The notes beneath the pieces were generated by a model that was given only the letters and a program-made list of their open reading frames with translations, was not told where the DNA came from and ran no database searches. 64,000 nucleotides of DNA from Trochalopteron elliotii (Eukaryota; Chordata; Aves; Passeriformes; Leiothrichidae): the NCBI GenBank assembly GCA_024734555.1, contig JANPWX010000076.1:3189448-3253447 (forward strand). Reading direction: 5' to 3'. The translations under genes were made by a program, and so were the position numbers. Each line of letters begins with the position of its first letter. Position 1 is the stretch's first letter. Positions 12,301 to 23,601 of the stretch are shown one piece after another.

Positions 12301-15300
12301 AAAATTTAAAAGGTTTATTGGACTTGTGAGATCAATAGATGCTATTTCTCTGTATCTCCTCTGTAATAGAGGGATTCCATCAAGAACATCATAGTATCCA
12401 CATTAACAATCAATTGCACAGGATTTACTGGCTGTGATGTCTCTCTTCATCTAAAATCTATGACTGAATAATTTCACAAAAAAGAAAAAAAAAGAAAATT
12501 AGAATAGTATAAACAGTAAGAAAGCTTCCTTTCTGGAACTAATACAAGCAAAGAATAGAATGTGCTCTATAAAGCAGGACTAATTAGTGCAAATATTACC
12601 ATCAACAGGTAGAAAAGGCAGGGCAGGAAGAGTTTATTAACATCAAATTTCAAAAAAAGAACTGAGATATTTAAACATGTCATGATATTTAAAATTATCA
12701 AAGGCAATTGTTTTTTGTACCTTTAGATTTTGGAGTGTGAAATTTTATCTGACTAATAATAGAGATATATAAACTAACGTGCTTGTTGTGCAGATAAATT
12801 AATATTAAAAAAAAACCCTTGTTTTGAATTTTTGTTTGCTCATTTGCAGAAGTTGATTCCCAAGGTAGAATATGACAATAACAGAAAAATAAAAGAAAGA
12901 AAATGAGAATTATTTTTTCAAGTTCTAGCCACATTTATGGCTTTGAAAGATTGCAGTTTTTCTATGAGCATTTTTCCATTTATTCATTTTATAGTCAGAG
13001 GATAGCTGTAAAGCACTGTAGAAAAGATGACCCACTTCTGTAAAGCCTTAAATGGTGTAGATGTTACGTAAATTGTATGCCCCTCTTACATACTCTCACA
13101 TGTGATGTCATCCCAAGGGGGTAATAATTTAGCAGGAAAATATTAGATTTATTCCAATTTTCTTTTCCAAAGTCACTTACATTTCACAAGCTATGGTTTA
13201 ATTATTTATTTAGCAAAGCAATGGAAAAATATAATATTTATTTGGAGAACATGCATTTACCTAGGAATAGGCTGCATGGTGTTTTGCGTTTTGGAATGAA
13301 AGAAGGTTAACATTGTGATGCATTTATTTAATTTCTAAAAACAAAGAATATAGTTTTGATGCACAAGTAGAAGATACTGAGGGACTGCAGTTGCCATGTC
13401 TCTACCAAACTCTTCTAACCCAAAAGGAGTTTTTAGTGAAAAGTTAATTGCTTCCTCCCTACTGAGTTTTTCATTCTTAAAAGAAATTCAGAAAACATGT
13501 TTTCAATTTCTTTTGGACAAGAAACAAGTGTTTGAATACTTTCAATATCTTGATATGCTGTTTAATTAGTAAATAATTAAAAATAATGCTTATACTTGTT
13601 TTCCAACGAATCATTATCAATTTTGCTATAATTGAGCATGAAAATGGTACGATGACAAAAATGTCTTCTAGGCATTTGAGTTTTGGAATGGGAATGTTTT
13701 CTTACCTTCAGTGTGTTTCTGAAAAAACTGTTGTATCTCTAATTGTTAGTAAACAATATATGGGAAAATTCGGGGAAGTTACCTGTTTAATGTTATTGTC
13801 CATATGCATCCATTTATACAAAACCTTATGATAAAGATATTGTAAAGAAGTTGAAGGACCTGGAGGGAGAATCCCAAAAGCAAGGATCTCATATGCACAT
13901 ACGTAATTTATTTACTGCACCTGAAAATATAAAATGTGGAAATTGTGCCTCTGGTAAAATTGCAAAGCTCTTTGCATGTAGTGAAGAATCAAAAGAAGAC
14001 AGTTTATGAAGAATAAAATTGCAATGAAGGTTAGATTAAGAGAAAGAGTATTATGTCAGAAAAAAAATGTTATTTCTTAATTTGGTGATACTAATTTTAC
14101 TGAGCACAGAGTAAATTATTATTGTGTCGATTAATTTCTTCCTTTTAGCTTTTCTGTTGCTATTTGTTGTTTTTGTAGGCTTTTTTATTTGGTAGGCTTG
14201 GGATGTTTTGGTGGTTGTTTTTGTTTGTTTTTGGTTTTTAATTTTTCTTTTTTTAATGGCCAGCACGTGAATTCAAGAACCTAAGAACTCTTCTGACATC
14301 ATTAATTGAAATTTCATAGACATAAATGTTAAATAATTAGAAATAAAGAATAATTAATAATTATTATATCTCTTATGAAAAAATAAAAAATACATTGTTT
14401 CTTTTTTCAAAGCATGCTTCTTTAATTACAGCAGCCCATACAGTTGCATGTTTCAATAGTACTGTGCATCCTGAGTAAATATCAAGAAACCTTCCTCTGC
14501 CACATGGAACTTTGCCATGTAGTACTTATTTCAGTGAATTTTTTTTTATTTGTGTTCCACAATTTCAAGAGATGCCATTGTAGCAGCTTTTGTTTCAAAA
14601 TACTGAAAAGCTTTTCAGCAGACCTAGTAGTTTAGCTAATTTCTGAAGACACTTCAGTAAAGCAAATGGCTAGAACACTGTTAAAATAATAAAACTATTG
14701 AGATGTACTAGTTTCAATAAGAAGCTTTGTGTTTTCTTTTTTCTCTTTTAGCTTTCATACTTTTGTTGATGATGTTACAGTAAATCTAAAATTAATGTTC
14801 CCTGGGAAGAAGATAGTGACTTTATTTTAGTTTTCAACCACATTTTAAAGAATCTTGAGAACAAAAAGATATTATTCAAATATATGTACATAAGAACAAA
14901 AAAGATCAACCCTTGAACTGTCAAAACTAGTACAAAGCAAGACTGAATTAACACCATGAGTTTTCCAACAACTTGCACATATATTAACACACCTCCTTGC
15001 CTTCTATGATTTAGTAAAAATGCTTTTGCTGAATGAAGCTCAGTTCAGTGGTAAGAACTATTTCGAACACTTCAAATCCTCCCTGTATTGCAGCTGTTAA
15101 ATTCTAGCTTTCCACTCTATCAGGGAATTAGGCTGCTCAGCATAGGACCCAAAAAGTCAAATCTACTTCATGATATCACAAAGTACTTCCATAGTAACAG
15201 TATAGCAACATGAAGCATTGGTTGAATGTTCAGTATTTTAGTAATAAGAAAATTGATATAGGGTTTTTCTAATATCTTTCAATTTTTTGCCATGACAACC

Positions 15301-18029
15301 AAAAACTACTGCATGGCTAATGCTGTATCAGTATCACAGACAGAAATCTGAATGACACTGAGAAAATACAAGTTTATGTGTATACAAGTCTAAATGTGAA
15401 ATGTTTTATACAGTACAAAACAGTACCTCCATGTGATCTAAGTATATCTGAGTTAATAACAGAGAACTGAAGCAGAATGTTCTATGTGGTACTGCTGAAA
15501 TCCATGTCAAACGCATTTGCCAAAATTTAGTTTGGTAAAACATTGCTATTTGTTGGGGGTTTTTTGGTAACAGAATTGCCCTGTCATAATAAGCAAAATA
15601 CAATACACTCCAATTAACTAGTATTTTAAGCACTCTTTTATATTAACAATCGCTATAATTTAGTTTTTATATGATGGCGTAGAAAAAAATTACCTTACTA
15701 ACAGAAACATGAGCATTTCAAACAAATTTAAAGTCTCAAGAAAGAAAGTCTTGAAATGTCACCCAAGGTTGCATAAAAGCTATGTTCTCTTTTATAGGAC
15801 AGCTAATATGGGATAACTATTGAAATGCCAAAAGTTTAAGATGTGCCATTTTTATCTCTGATGTGCATAGATTGCCATTCAATGATGGCTTGATGCATAA
15901 TTCAAAATTGTTCCTAATTTAAAGTGTTACAAAATAAATCAGTTAATAAGGATGTGATCATTAGTCTGCTTTTTTGAACATCTTGACATTTTTGTCTTTC
16001 ACTTCTGCTTAATTCTACCCAAGGACCTAGCATTGATTTGACAACAAAATTCACATGGAAACTTGCTGTTGTTCTTATTTGACTTCCAGCTTCTTCTGTG
16101 AAACTTGGAAAGAGTTGTGGCATATTTTTTTTTGCTTTTATTTAGAATAATATTGTTGTTTTAAATCTAGAAAAATTATCCTGGATCAAGAATTTAATGA
16201 GTGAAAGTGCTGGAGCTCTGGGGAATTATCACTACATGCTTAGCTTGTTATATTAGGCTAAACTGCCATTACCTGGAATAAGGGGAAACTTTTGTGACTG
16301 GAAGTCTGTGAGGAATATCATCTAAAACTACAGAGGAGAAGAAATTAGGATTACAGGATTGTTGAAAGTGAATGCACATGAAGGTGAAAGAATGTTTAGA
16401 GAAAGAGAGCCTTGAGGAAAAAGATCTATGATATAGAGCAAGACAAGAAAAAAGTTTGGAATGAAGAGGAAATTGGCTGAAAAAAAGTTAAGAAAAGTCA
16501 TTCATCCTGTTGATGAAACCTATCTGGCACTACATGGATCCAGAGCCCAGTTTTGTCTCAGGAAGCTAAAACTACTCTCATATCTACTAATTAGTTAGCC
16601 TAGGATAAAAATAAGTCAACAGAATGATTCAGAGTGATTACTTCATTTGCATGACCTGCTGTGTAAGTTGCAAAATAAGATACTCCAGATTGAATCAAGA
16701 CTGAAATCAAGATTTCAAATATTCTCAAGTAGATAAGAAAACTATATTTTAAAAGAAATGAGTTCATATGTCCTACTTTTTGGGCAAGTCACAGAACCAC
16801 TGCTTTACTTGCTATATATTTAAATAAAATAGTTTATAATCCCCCAAAAGAAATAAAGGATCTGTTTGGAAGACATTTGTGTCTGCAGAAGTGCTAAGGT
16901 AATGACAGAGAAATTATTCTTCTGTATAGCTGAAAAGAAAATTATTCTGAAATGCATTTTTCTTAATTCCTATTCATAGAGCGTTTGTTGTGAATTGTAT
17001 TTTGAAATACGTATTTTTCCAAGTAGTTTAGATAGGAGGCATTTAGGTATTATAACAAATTCTAGTACAAGGACCAGATTCTTAAGACTGAAATAATATC
17101 ATGAGACATAATGCCCATGTAAGTCTGAACTACTGCCAAATTGTCCAGTTTTCTTGTTTTCAGGGTACTTGATTTGAGGAATTTTGTCCTAATGTGTTTT
17201 TAAAAGCTGTACTCGACTATAAATCAACAAAACAAACCTTAGATTTGCAAGAATATGTCCTAACCCACCCCCGCACACAAAGATTTCCTAGACTATGAAA
17301 ACTGAACACTTTTTAATGCCAACATTCTGCTGCTTCAACATAATTAAATTATGCATGTTTAAAAGGGTTATATCATCTTTCCTACTGAAGAAAATAAGAA
17401 TGGTGATTTGGTCACTGAATATATCTCCTGCAGTTGTGAGCACATAGACATTAAACATTGAACTAGTCATCCCCAGAATCCCACAAGTATGTTGTAGTTC
17501 ACACAGCAGACCAACAAACCAGCACAAAAGCTTTCTGAAGAGATCAAAAGCTCAAGCAGTGCTTTAAACCCCTCAAAAAAGAGTGAAATATGCCCAGATG
17601 CTCTTTGGAAGAAATTCCTCTCACTACAGATAAAGGCACAAAAATCCTAACAACTCTGCTAGTTTCAAGTGGAAGAATATTCTTTCTTCCCCAGTCTCTC
17701 GTGATCATTTTAACAAAGTGCTGAGAATAACATATTGTCTCTTGGGATGGTTAATCTTTGATCTCACAGGCTTCATTTATGAAAAATACAAACTTTTTTT
17801 TTGTCAGTAGGGTGCAGCTTTAGTAACTTTTAAGAAAAAATTAACTAATTCATAGAAAATAAATATGAATCAGCAAGTACGGCAAACTGAGAAGTGGTGA
17901 ATGTTTTAATATTGATATTTATGAAGTACAGACTAAATGTCTATAAACTAGGTCATGAAAAAAACCAAACAAACTGATTTTAGATCAAACAGCGTTTGCA
18001 TAGTAAGACGTCATGCTGCATTTTGAATA
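9303..18029. other. 8.7 kb without recognised elements
   Basis: A long AT-rich stretch with no gene or repeat family that I can name. Short low-complexity patches occur. The largest is a G/T-rich run near 14160-14250, which produces a lysine- and threonine-rich antisense frame with no meaning. Other open frames are under 90 codons and have no domains. Ancient repeats or conserved non-coding elements cannot be excluded. Confidence 0.55.
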
Positions 18030-18180
18030 ACGTTCCATCCCTGGAAGTTCAAGGCCTGGTTGTATGGGGCCCTGAGCAAACCAGTTTGGTAGAAGGTTCC
18101 CTGTCCATGGCTGGGCTGTTGCAACTAGGTGAACTCTTGGAAGGTCCCTTCCAACCCAAACTTTTCTATGATTCTCTGAT
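18030..18180 (+). mobile_element. CR1 3' end, sense, truncated
   Basis: This matches the last ~150 bp of CR1: CATCCCTGGAAGTTCAAGGC, then a 'ggatggggccctgagcaa' block. CCCTGTCCATGGCTGGGC follows, then CCCTTCCAACCCAAAC and the terminal TTCTATGATTCT. It is fairly well preserved compared with the copies at 7850 and 57725, so probably younger. The termination repeat is followed by a CA run at 18183. Confidence 0.93.
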
Positions 18181-18182
18181 TA

Positions 18183-18203
18183 ACACACACACACACATAT
18201 ATA
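18183..18203. repeat. Short (CA)n(TA)n microsatellite
   Basis: About seven CA units followed by three TA units, directly after the CR1 3' end. Confidence 0.9.
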
Positions 18204-18675
18204 AAAGGGTTAATACTCAAGTGCTGGCCTTTAAATTTGCCATTATACATTTAATGTTTGTATGAAACTATATTTATTCTCCTGGATGGGTTTGACTCTA
18301 TGAGACAAAAGACTATTGGGTATGTCAAGAACAGACGGATGTTAGTACAATCTATATGTAATCTTCTGTACCTTATGTTACTATTCACTGAAATGTAGAG
18401 ATCATCATATACTGTATATAAATATATATGTGTAAGAATATTCAGAACCTTAACAGAACAGGTTTTATCATAGTCTTCAAAGGAATCCAGTTTCTGCTGT
18501 CCATTTCTGGAGGTATAAATGTTGAGATGTTTTCTACCCTGGTAAAAGATCTTTTGATTTTTTTTCTGATAAGTGATCTAGTTAAATTGTTTTAGCTACT
18601 TGAAAAGATGGATTTTCCTCTATTAGGCAATTTCCTTGATCTATTACAAATCCATATATTCTCTGATATGTCAAT
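18204..18675. other. Unassigned AT-rich spacer between two CR1 copies
   Basis: No recognised element. It contains short AT palindrome-like runs near 18410-18432. Confidence 0.5.
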
Positions 18676-19360
18676 ATATGGCTGGAAAGCAGCCTTCCAG
18701 AAAATGACCTAGGGGTTGTGGCAGACCCTGACTTGAATGTGAACCAATAATGTGCCCTTGTGGCAAAGAAGACAAATGGTGTCCTGGGATGCATTAGGAG
18801 TGTTGCCAGCAGATTGAGGGAGGCGATTCTTCTACTGAGCACTAGTGTTGCAATACATGACAGATTGTGTCCAGCTTTGGGCTCCCTTGTACAAGAGAGA
18901 CGTGGACACACGGGAAACATTCCAGGAGCAGACCATGAAAATGACTAAGGGTCTGGAGCAGATCGCCCGTGACAAAAGCCTGAGGCTGCTTGGCCTAGAG
19001 ATGAGAAGTTTTAGGGGGATCTTATCAAAATGTACCTGAAAAGAAGGTACAAAGAAGATGTGCCCAGGTTCTTTCCAGTGGTGACCAGTGACAGGAGCAG
19101 AGGCAGCAGACACACATTGAATCACCGGAGGGTCTATATAAACAACAGGAAACCCTTTTTCAGTGTGAGGGTGAATAAGCACTGCCAGAGCCTGTTTAGA
19201 GAGGTTATAGGCTCTCTATCCATAGAATTACTCAAAAACAATCTGTACAAGATTTGGATAACTGGTTATAGATGACCCTGTTTGAGCAGGGAGATTGAAC
19301 CAAGCAACATCCAGCAGACACATTCAACCATTCTGTGGTTCTGAAATTCAGTGGTTCTAT
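18676..19360 (+). mobile_element. CR1 LINE, 5'-truncated, 3' end intact
   Basis: Collinear with the last ~700 bp of CR1. GGCTGGAAAGCAGCCTTCCAG opens it at 18680-18700. AATGTGCCCTTGTGGCAAAG, TGTCCAGCTTTGGGCTCC and GTACAAGAGAGACGTGG (near 18890) follow. Next are GGTCTGGAGCAGATCGCCC, GGGGGATCTTATCAAAATGT and CTTTCCAGTGGTGACCAGTG. GACCCTGTTTGAGCAGGGAG comes next, and it closes with an imperfect ATTCTGTGGTTCTG repeat at about 19330-19360. This lies downstream of the reverse-transcriptase core and encodes no functional protein. Overlapping frames on both strands here (up to 116 codons) are shadows of the repeat. Confidence 0.93.
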
Positions 19361-19575
19361 AAACACAGTTTGCAGAATTTTCAAGACCTTTTTAATTTTT
19401 CTGTTTGTTAGTTTTATTAGTGAATATAAAAATATCTGCTCTTGAAAATTGATTTGAAAAGATTGGAAGTAAATTAATTACTTCATTTTTAAATGGCTGA
19501 ATTAAAATCACCAACATTGAGTTGACTAGATACATTATATGGAATACATATAGTTCATCATCTGACTTAGGCATC

Positions 19576-20240
19576 CATGGTGGGTTAGTGTTGGTTAAGG
19601 GCCAAGCTTGCACCCTAGTGCCATTTTCTTTTCCCCCTCCGTGATGGGAAAAAACAGGATGTGAAAACTCCTGTCTCCAAGTAAAGACAGTGAGACCCTT
19701 TGTGTTTTACTGTTGTGGTCAAAAGAGACTAAACTTGGGGGAGATAACCTAATTTCCCAAAAATTAAAATAGATTTGGCTTGTACAAAACAAAAACATTA
19801 AAACAACACCTTCCCTATTGGCTCTTCAGAATTCAACTTCATTCCTTAGCTCCTAACTCCCCTATTCCCAACTGCCCAGCATGGTTAAGGGCATGGATAG
19901 TACACAGCCATTTCTCCTTCTCTGTTGTTGCTTTTCTCTCACCTTTTCTTTCACCTGCTCCAGTGTTGGAACTCTACACTAGCTGCAGTGCCTTCAGGGG
20001 AAAAAAACTCAACTCCTCGGTGGGCTCTCCATGGGTTGCAATTCTTTTAGAAAATGCAAACTTGATCTGGCATGAAGTTCTCCATGTCTTGTGGTGTGGA
20101 TATCTAGTCTGACATGGAGAGCTCATCCTCCTTCTGCTCTGTCCTTGATGTTCCTTTGAATGTTTCTCACTCTTTTCCATCCTTCCTCTGTTGTTTCTGT
20201 TCATCAGTTTTACCATTAAAAATTTTAACTTTAGATTTTA
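19576..20240 (-). mobile_element. ERVL-type solo LTR, antisense
   Basis: Reading the plus strand gives the reverse complement of the same LTR type as 2640-3512, with landmarks in reverse order. GGTGGGTTAGTGTTGG marks the inverted 3' end, then AAACTTGGGGGAGATAA. ACATTAAAACAACACCTTCC, TTCAACTTCATTCCTTAGC and CACCTGCTCCAGTGTTGGA follow. Next are CTCCATGGGTTGCAATTCTT and a final TTTCTCACTCTTTTCC ... GTTTCTGTTCATCAG. The inverted 3' edge is near 19576. The other edge is only approximate. No internal retroviral sequence adjoins it, so it is called a solo LTR. Small frames on both strands are shadows. Confidence 0.82.
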
Positions 20241-22289
20241 ACATTAAAGCCTGCACTAAATATTTTATCGACAGTACTTTTAAGGTTTGGGCTTATTTGC
20301 TGATGTTAAAAAATGTTTTCTTTATATTTCACTTTGTCCAGAGCAAAACCAGGAAAATAAAATTATATAATCTTTTTGAAAAAATTCTCATTACAATTTT
20401 TTATTAGACTGAGAAATTAAAAGGATCATTTAATTTCATTTTATTAATCCATCTGGTCTTCTAAACTATTTTATTAAAATGGGGAGTTTTTTGTAGCAAA
20501 TAAGAGATGGAGCAATCACTAAGAAAAAATATTTTCTCTAATAGTAACAGGGCTTCATTTCAGCAGCTTCAGGTTCAGATTTCAAGAATATTTTGTACTG
20601 TGGTACTCACAGACTTAGGTAACATTTCTGGGGTATTTTAAATTGTTTGCAATGTTCTTTTGCAATGTTCTGTCCTGACAGGCACTGGAGAAATTAAAGT
20701 CTTTCTGACTAAGATTTTATTTCTTCTATACTATTAAGTTGAACAAGAATCAGAGTTTTAAAGACAAGTGTTTATTCCTAAGATCATCAGTAGGTCTGCT
20801 GGAGCCCTCACATTCAGAAGCATCATAATTTTGAAGAAGCAGCATAATGTGTCATAAAGAATGTTTCACACTAAGCAGAGTTAAAATCTTTTGGGCTCAG
20901 GTCTAACCAATACTGAATTTAGCCTAAAAGGCCAGGTAAACACTTTACTATCCTCTTGTGCTGTCAGGGATTTTTTATTTACTTTTTGGTACAAGATCAA
21001 ACACTGCAATTTGCTTGTTATAAATGATCAATTGACCATTTTAATTTGTGGCTTAAATTATTGTGCTCATCTTCAGGTATTTTCTCAGTCACCGTTCAAT
21101 TGAAAAAATATATGTATAGTCCCTACAGGTTTGTCCTTAGTATTATCATAAATTCATCAGTTCAAAGAGGCTTAGATAGAGCCACCAACTTAGCAGCAAC
21201 TTAATCAAGTAAAGGCAGATGCTTAGAAACGTGATTCTCATATTTTGTGTAAAAAAGCTAAACAGCAAGAAATTAGATTTCATTTCTTCACTAGCTTGTT
21301 TCCAGGCTAGCAATTTCTACAACTAAGAATAAGGAGAATTTGTAGGCAGCCCCAGAGAGCCAAATTAAACAATGCCTGTTACAGCAAGGTCTATTTTTCT
21401 CTTTTTTTTTTTTTTTCACTGAGTACTACCTTTCAGTTAAAAAGAGACTATAAGTCTAGGAAAACCTGGTAATTAGTGAACCAAAATAAAAGAAGATATT
21501 CCTTCCTGGCAAATAAAGAGGGAATTCAAGATACTAAATCAAACAAACACAGGGAAATATGTGTTCAGAATCCTAATTTCTATTGTCTGCACACATTGCC
21601 AGGGACAGTAAGAGCTGTCCAAATAAAAGGAGTAAATAATGAGAACATTGGTGTCATATCAAGAGGAGATGGATAACACAGAATTAGTCTAGAGACATTC
21701 CCTATATAAAAAAAATATCCTAAGGAAGTTGACAGAAAATAAGGCTCAAAAGGTGCATTTATTTGAAAAAATATTCATGTAAGGAAGCTTTTGACAAGTA
21801 GTATCAAAAGAGCTAAGGGAAGAAAAGGTTCCAAAACAAAGAGAATTGTTGATTTAGTGCAGTACATGCTTAATATATAGCATCTGGTCTTGCCAATCAG
21901 CACAGTCATTTCATAAAAGAAAGCATAAAAAAAGTCCTTTTTCTTGCTGTCATGAGTCATTTTTCAGATCTTAATTAACAATAATGTTTTCAAGTTTTCA
22001 GTTTATTAACAAAAGATCTAAAAAGATCAAGGGAATGCACCTGGGTTTCAATGCTGTTATATCAGTAACCTTGTAATTCCCCTGAGAGATGTGTTTGAAT
22101 ATTCTAATGGACTCCATCTGATCATAGGCACACCAACAGTTCAAAGATAACACTTTCATCATACACTGATTGTGGACCTATTCTATCTCACCTTATCATG
22201 TATAATATCTAGAGTATTTAGAGATAAATATGCAACATGAGTGTATTGAAGTACATACACTTATCCAAAACTAAAAGCTCTTGCTCTCC
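20241..22289. other. Unassigned AT-rich sequence
   Basis: No recognised gene or repeat. The near-tandem GCAATGTTCT motif at 20649-20671 and a T-run at 21404-21417 are the only small-scale structures. Confidence 0.55.
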
Positions 22290-22294
22290 ATTTG

Positions 22295-23596
22295 TGTGCC
22301 AATTTTGGCTGGAGTAGAGATAGTTTTCTTCACAGTAGCCAGTTTGAGCTATGTTTTGGATTTGTGCTGTAAACAGTCTTGATAACACAGGGTTGTTTTA
22401 GTTATTGCTGAGCAGCCCTTACACAGAGCCAAGGCCTTTTCCGTTCCTCACCTTGTTGTAGTAGACTGCCAGGGCAGTCAGAGTGCTTCAATAAAAACCT
22501 CTCAGGGGTTTAAGTATCAGCACCTTGTTATCAAGAAGTCTTTCATACCTTTTCTATGTAGCAATCCTATAGGCAGCTCGACACAGCTCTGGCTCTTTCC
22601 TTCTCTCTTCCTTCTGCAGTTCAGCTCGCTGCTCTCTGGCCCCAGCATGGCCACCTACCCCTGTCTGTCCCTCGTGCAGTGTGCTACCTTTCCTGTCCCT
22701 CACAGGACCTCCTGTGAAATATTCCCCTCTTCAGCCCCAAGGGCTGTTTGGCTAGCTCAGTCCTTGGGAGGAATATCCCAGGGATAAGACAAAAGACTCA
22801 AAAGAGGTCCTTACCCCGTGTAAATTTCCAGGTTTTATTCTCAGGGGGGGCAAGAAAAAGAACAAGGGAGACCAGGGCCTTTTCTAGTCTCCTGGCCAGA
22901 AAGATAGCTGGGGCTCAGCCTACCAGGTCAAGAAAGGAATAAAGGGTCAAGCCCTATAGGTTTTAGGCTTCAGGGAGGCCTTGAGGGGAAAACCATAACC
23001 CAGAGAAATACAACACTCCTGTCCCTTCATCCTCACAGCACAGCCAGAAGACTCCAACTGACTCTATCCACTAACTCACTCTTTTATCACACCGAGCAGT
23101 GAGGGCAAGGCTGTTCCCACTCTTTGGTAATTAACACAGCTGCAATGTATCAGAGGCAGGATTGCCTTTAGCATTATCTCTATCTGTCTTACCACATCAC
23201 CCCAACCCACAAGCGACAAGGTTGGGGGTGCACAGGGACCCTGCAGGGAACACAGCCAGGAAAGCTGATCCCCAGCTGAAAAAAGGGATATCCCAGACCA
23301 TGCAGTATCATGCTCAGAATATTCAACTAGATGAAGAAGGAAGGAATGTGAAGGGTGTTCACTGTGGTTGTATTCGTTTTCCCCAGTGACTGCCAAGACG
23401 TGATGGAGCCCTTCTTTCCTGGGGATGGCTAAAAACCTGCCTGCTCATGGGAGGTAGTGAATAAATACCTTGTTTTGCTTTGCTTGATAAGCATGAGCTT
23501 ATCTCAGCCCATGACTTTTCTCACTTTTACTCTTTCAACTGTCTGTCCCACCTCAATGTGGAAGGAAAGAACCTGCCACCTGTGTTTAAAAATACA
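22295..23596 (+). mobile_element. ERVL-type solo LTR, sense, split by a nested element
   Basis: The left piece (22295-22453) starts TGTGCCAATTTTGGCTGG and contains GAGCTATGTTTTGGATTTGT and TTTAGTTATTGCTGAGCAG, then ACACAGAGCCAAGGCCTTTT. The right piece (23197-23596) resumes at exactly the expected place with CCCAACCCACAAGCGAC and GTTGGGGGTGCACAGG. It continues with the GTATCATGCTCAGAATAT block, CGTGATGGAGCCCTTCTTTC, CTGGGGATGGCTAAAAACC, and CTTGTTTTGCTTTGCTTG. The flanks ATTTG (22290-22294) and ATTTA (23597-23601) make a 5-bp target duplication with one mismatch, as expected for ERVL. Without the insert the LTR is about 560 bp. No internal genes are present. Confidence 0.88.
22454..23196 (-). 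mobile_element. Nested LTR-like element inserted in the older LTR
   Basis: This 743-bp block interrupts the surrounding LTR. It starts TGTTGTAGTAGAC and ends GTCTTACCACA, that is, TG...CA with short imperfect inverted ends. The flanks are TCACCT (22448-22453) and TCACCC (23197-23202), a 5-6 bp duplication. These are features of a retroviral LTR. On the minus strand there is an AATAAA signal (complement at about 22833-22839) and a TATA-like GATAAAAG (complement near 23080-23092) upstream of it, so minus is the likely orientation. I do not recognise the family; ERVK-type is a guess from the possible 6-bp duplication. The 22748-22942 frame inside it has no domain. Confidence 0.7.
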
Positions 23597-23601
23597 ATTT
23601 A

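Noticed and set aside
18582..19275. Several overlapping frames on both strands, up to 116 codons
   Set aside because: All are shadows of the CR1 3' third, which does not encode the LINE protein here.
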